Origin: Alphaproteobacteria bacterium | GTDB taxonomy: Bacteria; Pseudomonadota; Alphaproteobacteria; UBA828 | Direction of reading: 5' to 3' | Length of the DNA stretch: 44,177 bases | Assembly (NCBI GenBank): GCA_022823305.1 | Contig: JAJDXK010000118.1 | Coordinates: 1-44,177, forward strand | Part shown: positions 36,366 to 43,424 of the stretch, piece after piece | How the letters are laid out: each line of letters begins with the position of its first letter | Numbering within the stretch: the first letter of the stretch is position 1 | Position numbers and translations under genes: made by a program | The notes under the pieces: model-generated | What the model was told of the DNA's origin: nothing | The model's input: only the letters and a program-made list of their open reading frames with translations | Database searches by the model: none

Positions 36366-37403
36366 ATGCGGTACATGCTCAAAGCAGGACTGGCGGCGCT
36401 GGCGCTCACCTTCGCCGTGAGCGCGGCACAGGCGCAGGAGAAGCTCTCCATCTACCACTGGTTCGAGTACATCCCGCAGGAGCTGCTGGACAAGTTCTCG
36501 GCCGAGACCGGGATCGAGGTGACCATGGACACCTTCGATTCCAACGAGGCGATGCTGGCCTCGCTCAAGGCCGGCAAGCTCGGCTCCTACGACGTGGCCG
36601 TGCCGGGCGACTACATGGTCGAGATCATGATCGGCGAGGGCATGCTCGACACCGTTGCGGACGGCGAGCTCGCCAACTTCGCCAACATCGAGCAGCAGTG
36701 GCTGGACGTGCCCTTCGATCCGGGCCGCAAGCACTCGATCCCCTACCAGTGGGGTTCGACCAGCTTCTCGGTGAACCGGGACGTCTATCAGGGGGACATC
36801 AACGACACCGCCATCGTCTACGACCCGCCGGACGAGCTGAAGGGCAAGATCAACGTGCTCGACGCCCAGGGCGAGGTAATGCTGCTGGCCTCGCTCCATC
36901 TCGGCATTCCCCAGTGCTCGACCGACCGCGAGCAGCTCAAGGCGCTCGACGCGCTGCTGCAGGCGGCCAAGCCGCACTGGGCCTCGTTCAACTCCGACGG
37001 CGCCAAGGACGTGCTGGTCTCCGGCGACGCCGCGGTGGGGATGATCTGGAACGGCTTCGGCGCCAAGGCGCGCGCCGAGGGCGCCAACATCGAGTACGCC
37101 TATCCGCGCCAGGGCTACGTCGTCTGGATGGACAACGTCGTGCTGCTGAAGGACGCGCCCAACCGGGCCAGCGCGATCAAGTTCATGGACTTCCTGCTGG
37201 AGCCCGAGAACATCGCCGCGGTGACTAACTACGCGCGCTACGCCGCCGGCGTGAAGGGCGTGACGCCGCATCTCGATCCGGAGCTGGCCAGCCAGCCCGA
37301 ATCCGTTCCGCCGGCCGATGCACCGGCCGGCACCTTCGTCGCCGTGTGCGATCAGGCGACGCAGGAGGTCTACGACACCATGTGGACGCGCCTGAAGAAG
37401 TAG
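36366..37403 (+). CDS. PotD/PotF-like periplasmic amine-binding protein
   Basis: A 345-residue secreted binding protein with a signal peptide ending near AQAQ (residue 21). Compared with E. coli PotD, spermidine-contact positions are largely kept: Trp and Glu-Tyr in IYHWFEYIP, Trp in GMIWNG, and Trp and Asp in VVWMDN. The Thr after the first Trp is Phe here, and the first acidic pair is altered. This predicts a cationic amine ligand whose shape differs from spermidine. The next gene is a methylamine-dehydrogenase-family enzyme, so the ligand may be the N-methyl compound it oxidises. GGGAGG precedes the ATG. Confidence 0.9.
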   Translation: MRYMLKAGLAALALTFAVSAAQAQEKLSIYHWFEYIPQELLDKFSAETGIEVTMDTFDSNEAMLASLKAGKLGSYDVAVPGDYMVEIMIGEGMLDTVADGELANFANIEQQWLDVPFDPGRKHSIPYQWGSTSFSVNRDVYQGDINDTAIVYDPPDELKGKINVLDAQGEVMLLASLHLGIPQCSTDREQLKALDALLQAAKPHWASFNSDGAKDVLVSGDAAVGMIWNGFGAKARAEGANIEYAYPRQGYVVWMDNVVLLKDAPNRASAIKFMDFLLEPENIAAVTNYARYAAGVKGVTPHLDPELASQPESVPPADAPAGTFVAVCDQATQEVYDTMWTRLKK

Positions 37404-37404
37404 G

Positions 37405-37427
37405 CGCCCCGTACCCGGGTCGGGGCG
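37405..37427. other. Stem-loop downstream of the PotD-like gene
   Basis: CGCCCCG and CGGGGCG form a 7-bp stem around a 9-base loop that contains the palindrome ACCCGGGT. A second small hairpin (CGCCC/GGGCG, 37431-37443) follows. No T-run is present, so it is more likely an mRNA-stabilising or partial attenuation element than a strong terminator. Confidence 0.45.
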
Positions 37428-37485
37428 GCACGCCCGGCGGGCGCGTCGCTCCGGCTTCCCGGGTCTTCAACGGTCGGGTGAATCC

Positions 37486-39561
37486 ATGAGCCAGGACACG
37501 CGATTCGACATCCTGCTTCAGCCTATCGAGATCGGGCCCGTCACCGCCCGCAACCGCTTCTACCAAGTGCCCCACTGCACCGGCATGGGCTACCGCGATC
37601 CGACGGCGCTCGCCCACATGCGGGGCGTCAAGGCCGAAGGCGGCTGGGCGGTGGTCTGCACCGAGCAGGTGGAATTTCACTGGAGCGCCGATATCACCCC
37701 CTTCATCGAGCTCCGCCTCTGGGACGACCGCGACGTGCCCATGCTCGCGCGGATGGCGGAGCAGATCCATGCGCACGGCGCGCTCGCCGGCCTGGAACTC
37801 GTCCACAACGGCCTGCACGGCCCCAACTTCCAGTCGCGCGAGGTGCCGCTGGCACCGACCGGCTTTCCGGTCGCGGGCTTCGGCTACGAGCCCCTGCAGG
37901 CGCGCACCATGGACAAGGCGGACATCCGCAACCTCCGCCGCTGGCACAGGGCCGCGGCGCTCCGCGCCAGGCGGGCGGGGTTCGACCTGATCTACGTCTA
38001 CGGAGGCCACGCGCTCAACATTCTGCACCAGTTCCTCTCGCGCGAGTTCAACCACCGCAGCGACGAGTACGGCGGCTCGCTCGAGAACCGCGTGCGGCTC
38101 CTCGAGGAGCTGCTGATCGATACCAGGGAGGCGGTGGGCGACACCTGTGCCGTCCCCTGCCGGCTGTCGATGGACGAGCTGCGGGGCGCGGCAGGGCTGG
38201 AGAGGGCCGAGACCGAGGACATGATCGGGCTCGTGGCCGAGATTCCGGACCTCTGGGACCTCTGCCTCGCCGGCTGGGAGAACGACAGCCTGTCGTCCCG
38301 CTTCGGCGAGGAGGGCGGGCAGGAACCCTTCATCGCGGGCGTCAAGAAGCTCACCACGAAGCCGGTGGTGGGCGTCGGCCGCTACACCTCGCCCGACCGC
38401 ATGGCCGCCGTCGTCCGCAAGGGCATCGTCGACCTGATCGGCTGCGCGCGGCCCTCCATCGCCGACCCCTTCCTGCCGAAGAAGGTCGAGGAGGGGCGGA
38501 TCGAGGACATCCGCGAGTGCATCGGCTGCAACATCTGCGTCTCGGGCGACTACACCATGTCGCCGATCCGCTGCACCCAGAACCCCACCATGGGAGAGGA
38601 GTGGCGCAAGGGCTGGCACCCGGAGCGCATCCGGCCGAAGGAGACGGAGAAGCCCGTCCTCATCGTCGGGGCCGGCCCCGCCGGGCTGGAGGCCGCGCAG
38701 GCTCTCGGCAAGCGCGGCTACGAGGTGACCCTGGCCGAGCAGCGCACCGAGCTCGGCGGGCGCGTCGCCCGGGAATGCCGCCTGCCGGGACTCGCCGCCT
38801 GGGGCCGGGTGCGGAACTGGCGCGCCGAGCAGCTGCACAAGCTCGCGAACGTGAGCGTCTATCTGGACTCCGCGCTCGATGCGGACACCGTCCTCGAGTT
38901 CGGCTGCCCCCGCGTGGTCATCGCCACGGGCGCGCGCTGGCGCCGCGACGGCGTGGGCCGCCACTGGACAGCACCCATGCCGATCGGCGACGGCGCGCAG
39001 GTGCTGACGCCCGACGACATCATGGAGGACCGCCTGCCGCAGGGGGGACGCGTCATCGTCTGGGACGACGATCACTACTACATGGGCGGCGTTCTGGCCG
39101 AGCTCCTGGCGGACAAGGGCTACGAGACCACCTGCGTGACGGCCGCGTCGGAGGTCTCCACCTGGAGCCGCAACACCATGGAGCAGCACTTCATCCAGAC
39201 CCGCCTGCTGGAGAAGGGCGTGCGCATCCGGGCGTTCCGGCTCCTGAACCGGATCAGCCCCGGTTGCGTGGAGACATCGTGCGTCCACACCGGACGCAGC
39301 GAAGAGGTGGAGGCAGATGCCGTGGTCCTCGTCACGTCACGAACGCCTGCGGACCGGATCGCGGCCGATCTCGCGCGCAGGCGGGATCGCTGGCCGGATG
39401 CCGGTCTGGAATCCGTGGACGCCGTCGGCGACGCCCTGGCGCCGGCGACGATCGCCCATGCCGTCTACGCCGGCCGCCGCTATGCGGAAGAGCTGGATGG
39501 TCCTGCGATCACCGGGGACGCGGTGCCCTTCAAGCGCGAGCTCGCGGAACTTGTCGACTGA
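37486..39561 (+). CDS. Trimethylamine-dehydrogenase-family iron-sulfur flavoprotein with altered substrate pocket
   Basis: A 691-residue close homologue of trimethylamine/dimethylamine dehydrogenase: an OYE-type FMN barrel (1-340), a [4Fe-4S] site (Cys345, 348, 351, 363), and C-terminal ADP-binding and NAD(P)-like domains (VLIVGAGPAGLEAAQAL). Cys31 in FYQVPHC matches TMADH Cys30, which forms the covalent cysteinyl-FMN. Tyr172, His175, Asp267 and Trp264 of the active site are kept. Pocket positions differ: TMADH Tyr60 is Gln61 (Gln also in dimethylamine dehydrogenase), Ser74 is Glu75, Trp105 is Val106 and Trp355 is Asp355. It probably N-demethylates a secondary or tertiary amine other than trimethylamine, releasing formaldehyde. 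It is 24 bp upstream of the pyruvoyl decarboxylase gene. Confidence 0.9.
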   Translation: MSQDTRFDILLQPIEIGPVTARNRFYQVPHCTGMGYRDPTALAHMRGVKAEGGWAVVCTEQVEFHWSADITPFIELRLWDDRDVPMLARMAEQIHAHGALAGLELVHNGLHGPNFQSREVPLAPTGFPVAGFGYEPLQARTMDKADIRNLRRWHRAAALRARRAGFDLIYVYGGHALNILHQFLSREFNHRSDEYGGSLENRVRLLEELLIDTREAVGDTCAVPCRLSMDELRGAAGLERAETEDMIGLVAEIPDLWDLCLAGWENDSLSSRFGEEGGQEPFIAGVKKLTTKPVVGVGRYTSPDRMAAVVRKGIVDLIGCARPSIADPFLPKKVEEGRIEDIRECIGCNICVSGDYTMSPIRCTQNPTMGEEWRKGWHPERIRPKETEKPVLIVGAGPAGLEAAQALGKRGYEVTLAEQRTELGGRVARECRLPGLAAWGRVRNWRAEQLHKLANVSVYLDSALDADTVLEFGCPRVVIATGARWRRDGVGRHWTAPMPIGDGAQVLTPDDIMEDRLPQGGRVIVWDDDHYYMGGVLAELLADKGYETTCVTAASEVSTWSRNTMEQHFIQTRLLEKGVRIRAFRLLNRISPGCVETSCVHTGRSEEVEADAVVLVTSRTPADRIAADLARRRDRWPDAGLESVDAVGDALAPATIAHAVYAGRRYAEELDGPAITGDAVPFKRELAELVD

Positions 39562-39584
39562 AGACCTGGCAGGAGGAGGACGCG

Positions 39585-40523
39585 ATGGTTGACGAGCGCC
39601 TGGCATCGATCGTCCGCAATTGCCGCAACACGACGGCGGGCCACTGCGGGGGCTATCTGGAGCCGACGGCGACGGGGCAGCCGGGCGCCTACGTCTCGAC
39701 CGTCCTGCTCTCCACCGGCAGCGTCAACCTGGAGCAGTTTCCCGGCTATCCCTTCGAGGAGGACCTCGACCAGGGCATGGCCGAGATCGTTTCCTACGAC
39801 CGGGCCGAGCGTAACGACGCCTACATCGGCGAGATCAACATGATGCAGGCGTCGTCCTTCAGCGGCGCCAACGGTGCGATCTGGGGCTACGACCTGGCGG
39901 TCGATTCCCGCATCGGCAAGACCTACCCCGTCGGGCGCATCGAGGGCATTCCCATCTACTCCCTCATCCCCCTGCGCGACGCCACCCGGCAGCTCTTCGG
40001 CGTCGCCGAGCGGCCGCATTTTCCGCCGCAGAAGGGCGCGATGGTGGTCTGTGCCGAGAAGGACCGCACCAGCGCGGTCTCCGACGGCAACATGTGGATC
40101 TGGTGCGCGCTCGGCTTCGCCATCGCCGAGGATCGCGGCCGGAGCGCCTGCCTCTTCATGGAGGACACAGGCCTGCTTTCCCTGCCCGAGGATGCCGACC
40201 AGACCGTCCGGCAGAGGCTCGACGACAGGCTCAACAGGATCGCCTACGCGGCTTACCTGTGTGGCGAGAACCAGGGCGCGACCTACAAGAAGATCTACAT
40301 CGGCTGGAAGGCCTCGCACGTACCGAAGAACCATGTGGGCTGCGCGCTGACCTGCGCGCCCTACGTGACGCTGCCCTCTGGCGCGTTCACGAACATCTCT
40401 CCCGATACGGAGATCCTCGAGCTCACGACCGACGACTGGCTCACCCGCGTCGGGCTCTCCCGGGCCGAGGAGCCCGACTACGCGCTCAAGACCCTGACGG
40501 GACCGAACATTCCCGTCGTCTAG
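39585..40523 (+). CDS. Pyruvoyl-dependent histidine decarboxylase homologue (proenzyme)
   Basis: A 312-residue homologue of the Lactobacillus proenzyme HdcA, which cleaves itself at a Ser-Ser bond to make a pyruvoyl cofactor and converts histidine to histamine. IVSYDRAE (68-75), AYIGEINM (79-86) and ASSFSG (89-94) match the family almost exactly. Cleavage is predicted between Ser90 and Ser91, giving a 90-residue beta and a 222-residue alpha chain. Residues equivalent to Tyr62, Asp63, Glu66 and Ser81 (substrate and imidazole contacts), and Phe195 and Glu197 (catalytic) are all present: Tyr71, Asp72, Glu75, Ser90, Phe191, Glu193. AGGAGGAGGA precedes the ATG. A pyruvoyl arginine decarboxylase is excluded by these motifs. 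The exact substrate could be histidine or a ring-modified histidine. Confidence 0.88.
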   Translation: MVDERLASIVRNCRNTTAGHCGGYLEPTATGQPGAYVSTVLLSTGSVNLEQFPGYPFEEDLDQGMAEIVSYDRAERNDAYIGEINMMQASSFSGANGAIWGYDLAVDSRIGKTYPVGRIEGIPIYSLIPLRDATRQLFGVAERPHFPPQKGAMVVCAEKDRTSAVSDGNMWIWCALGFAIAEDRGRSACLFMEDTGLLSLPEDADQTVRQRLDDRLNRIAYAAYLCGENQGATYKKIYIGWKASHVPKNHVGCALTCAPYVTLPSGAFTNISPDTEILELTTDDWLTRVGLSRAEEPDYALKTLTGPNIPVV

Positions 40524-40984
40524 CCGATCGCCTCTATCGCGGGAGCGCCGTAGAGCTGGCGGGCGCGGCCCTCGAAGGCACGCACCATGCGGTCCACGGC
40601 ATCGGCGAAGAGCCCGCTCATGACGCGCTTGAGCAGGCGCGAGCGGAACTCGAAATCGACGAAGAAGTCGACCTCGCAACCGTCCGTGCGCTCGCGGAAG
40701 CGCCAGCGGTTGACCAGGTAGCGGAAGGGCCCGTGGGTGTAGTTGACCTCGATCCGGTACTCGTCCCGGTGCAGATGCATGCGGGAGCCGAAGCGCTCGC
40801 GAAGCATCATGAAGCCGACCAGCATGTCGGCCTCGACGATGCCGGGCTCGCCGGGTTCGCGCCGGGTCACGCGCGTGCCCAGGCACCAGGGCAGGAACTC
40901 GGGGTAGCGTTCGACCTCGGCCACGAGATCGAACATCTGGGCCGAGCTGTAGGGGAGGAAGCGCCGCTCGGCGTGCTGCGGCAT
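40520..40984 (-). CDS. COQ10/RatA-family polyketide-cyclase-like protein
   Basis: A 154-residue START-like protein of the COQ10/RatA (YfjG) family. Landmarks are MFDLVAEVERYPEFLPWC near the N-terminus and VDFFVDFEFRSRLLKRVMSG near the C-terminus. COQ10 proteins bind ubiquinone and support respiration; E. coli relatives were also described as RatA. The ATG at 40984 is chosen because the longer frame upstream lies inside lipA. It is 10 bp downstream of lipA, in the lpd-lipA-coq10 order common in alphaproteobacteria. Its TAG interlocks with the TAG of the convergent decarboxylase gene (CTAG, 40520-40523). Confidence 0.92.
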   Translation of the reverse strand: MPQHAERRFLPYSSAQMFDLVAEVERYPEFLPWCLGTRVTRREPGEPGIVEADMLVGFMMLRERFGSRMHLHRDEYRIEVNYTHGPFRYLVNRWRFRERTDGCEVDFFVDFEFRSRLLKRVMSGLFADAVDRMVRAFEGRARQLYGAPAIEAIG

Positions 40985-40994
40985 GGGCGCGCCT

Positions 40995-41945
40995 TCAGGC
41001 GTCGGCGGGCCGGGCGGAGGCGTCGGCCGCGAGCTTCGCCTCGCGGTTGGCCCGGAGCGTCCGGAAGTCGTCGCCCGCGTGGTAGGAGGAGCGCGTGAGC
41101 GGCGAGGACGAGACCATAAGAAACCCCTTGGCGTAGGCCAGCCGCTCGTACTCGGCGAACTCGTCGGGCGTGACATAGCGCATCACCGCGTGGTGCCGCT
41201 CGGTCGGGCGCAGGTACTGGCCGATGGTGAGGAAGTCCACGTCGGCCGAGCGCAGGTCGTCCATCACCTGGAGGATCTCGCCGCGCTCTTCGCCGAGCCC
41301 CACCATCACGCCCGACTTGGTGAAGATCGAGGGGTCGCGCCGCTTCACCTGATCCAGCAGGCGGAGCGAGTGGTAGTAGCGCGCGCCGGGCCTGACCTCG
41401 GTATAGAGCCGGGGCACGGTCTCGAGGTTGTGGTTGTAGACGTCGGGCTTCGCGTCGGTCACCGCCTCGATGGCGCCCGCCTTGTTGCGGAAGTCCGGCG
41501 TCAGCACCTCGATGGTGGTCTCGGGCGCGGTCTCGCGCAGGCGCTCGATGCAGCGCACGAACTGGAAGGCCCCGCCGTCGTCGAGGTCGTCGCGGTCGAC
41601 CGAGGTGATGACCACGTGGTCGAGGCCGAGCGCCGAGACCGCCTGCGCCAGCTCGTCGGGCTCGTGCGGGTCGAGCTGGTCGGGCCGCCCGGTGGCCACG
41701 TTGCAGAAGGCGCAGGCCCGGGTGCAGACCGAGCCCAGGATCATCACCGTCGCGTGCCCCTTGGCCCAGCACTCGCCGATGTTGGGGCAGGCCGCCTCCT
41801 CGCACACGGTGTTGAGCCGGTGCGTGCGCATCAGCCGCCGCGTCGCGTTGTACTCGGGCGAGGTCGGCGCCTTGACCCGGAGCCAGCGCGGCTTGGGCTC
41901 GTGGTCAGAGCGGGACTTCAGCGGTGTGACCTGCGACTCCGGCAT
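40995..41945 (-). CDS. lipA: Lipoyl synthase
   Basis: A radical-SAM enzyme that inserts two sulfurs into octanoyl groups on lipoyl domains. The 316-residue product has both clusters: the auxiliary set Cys48, Cys53 and Cys59 ([12 protein letters not shown]) and the SAM set Cys74, Cys78 and Cys81 (CTRACAFC). The C-terminal RSSYHA carries the Ser ligand of the auxiliary cluster. It serves the pyruvate dehydrogenase E2 encoded upstream, and it lies 21 bp after lpd on the same strand. Confidence 0.97.
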   Translation of the reverse strand: MPESQVTPLKSRSDHEPKPRWLRVKAPTSPEYNATRRLMRTHRLNTVCEEAACPNIGECWAKGHATVMILGSVCTRACAFCNVATGRPDQLDPHEPDELAQAVSALGLDHVVITSVDRDDLDDGGAFQFVRCIERLRETAPETTIEVLTPDFRNKAGAIEAVTDAKPDVYNHNLETVPRLYTEVRPGARYYHSLRLLDQVKRRDPSIFTKSGVMVGLGEERGEILQVMDDLRSADVDFLTIGQYLRPTERHHAVMRYVTPDEFAEYERLAYAKGFLMVSSSPLTRSSYHAGDDFRTLRANREAKLAADASARPADA

Positions 41946-41966
41946 GGGTGCATCCTCGGCTACCGC

Positions 41967-43370
41967 CTAGATGTGGAGGACGCGCCCATAGGCGTCAAGG
42001 ACCGATTCGTGCATCGCCTCGGAAAGCGTGGGGTGCGGGAAGATCGTCTCGGCAAGCTCCGCCTCGGTGCACTCCAGGGTACGGGCGACGGTGTAGCCCT
42101 GGATCAGCTCGGTCACCTCGGGCCCGATCATGTGGGCGCCCAGCAGCTCGCCCGTGGTCTCGTCGAACACGGTCTTGACGAAGCCCTCGGGCTCGCCGAG
42201 GGCGATGGCCTTGCCGTTGCCGATGAAGGGGAAGCGCCCGATGCGGACCGCGTGCCCGGCATCCTTCGCGGCAGCCTCGGTGAGCCCGACGGAGGCGACC
42301 TGGGGGCGGCAGTAGGTGCAGCCCGGCACGCGGCTCACGTCCAGCGGATGCACGCCGTCCACGCCGGCGATCTTCTCGACGCAGAGCACGCCCTCGTGGC
42401 TCGCCTTGTGGGCGAGCCAGGGGGGGCCGGTGACGTCGCCGATGGCGTAGACGCCGGGCTCGCCCGTCGCCATCCAGGGGTCGGTCCGGATGTGGCCCTT
42501 CTCGACCGCCACGCCGGTGCCCTCGAGACCCAGGTCCTCGACGTTGCCGACGATGCCGGCGGCGAGGATCGCGCGGTCGAAGGAGGCCTCCACCGTCTCG
42601 CCGTCCCCGGTCTCGATGCTTGCCGCGACCTGCCCGCCATCCACCGCGAGGCTGCTCACGCGGGCGCCGGTGTGGATGGTCAGGCCCTGGGCCTCGAAGG
42701 CCTTGCGCGCGGCCGCCGAGATCTCCTCGTCCTCGACCGGGAGCACGCGCGGCAGCAGCTCCACGACCGTGACGGCGCTGCCGAGGTCGGCGTAGAAGCT
42801 CGCGAACTCCATGCCGATGGCGCCGGCGCCGATCACCAGCAGCGACGCCGGCTGCGCGGGCGGCATCATCGCCTCCTTGTAGGTCCAGATCATCTCGCCG
42901 TCGGGCTCGAGGCCGGGAAGCACCCGCGCCCGCGCGCCGGTGGCGAGGATGATGTGGGCCGCTCGGATGATTTCGGTCGTCCCGTCCTCCTGCGTCACCT
43001 CGAGCGCGCCGGCGCCCGCGAGCCGGCCCTGGCCCTTGTGCACCGTGATCCCGTTCTTCTTCATCAGGTACTGGACGCCGCGCGAGAGCTGGTCGGCCAC
43101 CCCGCGCGAGTAGGCGACGACCTTCCCGATATCGACCGAGACCTCGCCCGTGGTGATGCCGAAGTCGCCGAGGCGGCCGAGGGTGTGGCGCAGCTCGGAG
43201 ACCCGCAGCAGCGCCTTGGTCGGGATGCAGCCCCAGTTGAGGCAGATGCCGCCGAGGCGCTCGCGCTCGACGACGGCGCACGTCAGCCCGAGCTGGCTCG
43301 CGCGGATGGCCGCGACATAGCCGCCGGGGCCGCTGCCGACGATGACGACGTCATAGGACGCATCCGCCAT
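41967..43370 (-). CDS. lpdA: Dihydrolipoyl dehydrogenase (E3)
   Basis: The 467-residue flavoprotein E3 of 2-oxoacid dehydrogenase complexes reoxidises dihydrolipoamide with NAD. It has the FAD motif VGSGPGGYVAAIRA, the redox disulfide Cys43/Cys48 (GGICLNWGCIP), the NAD motif VIGAGAIGMEFASFY, and the C-terminal catalytic His-Glu in HPTLSEAMHE. It sits between pdhC and lipA, so it most likely serves pyruvate dehydrogenase. All catalytic elements are intact. Confidence 0.97.
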   Translation of the reverse strand: MADASYDVVIVGSGPGGYVAAIRASQLGLTCAVVERERLGGICLNWGCIPTKALLRVSELRHTLGRLGDFGITTGEVSVDIGKVVAYSRGVADQLSRGVQYLMKKNGITVHKGQGRLAGAGALEVTQEDGTTEIIRAAHIILATGARARVLPGLEPDGEMIWTYKEAMMPPAQPASLLVIGAGAIGMEFASFYADLGSAVTVVELLPRVLPVEDEEISAAARKAFEAQGLTIHTGARVSSLAVDGGQVAASIETGDGETVEASFDRAILAAGIVGNVEDLGLEGTGVAVEKGHIRTDPWMATGEPGVYAIGDVTGPPWLAHKASHEGVLCVEKIAGVDGVHPLDVSRVPGCTYCRPQVASVGLTEAAAKDAGHAVRIGRFPFIGNGKAIALGEPEGFVKTVFDETTGELLGAHMIGPEVTELIQGYTVARTLECTEAELAETIFPHPTLSEAMHESVLDAYGRVLHI

Positions 43371-43424
43371 GGTGTCCTCCGGTCTCGCGTGTGGAAGGGG
43401 GCCGGCGCGGCCAGCCGTCCCTCG

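Noticed and set aside
39585..40523. Pyruvoyl-dependent arginine decarboxylase
   Set aside because: Length (312 residues), the YDRAE block and ASSF cleavage site match the histidine decarboxylase family and not the short archaeal-type arginine enzyme.
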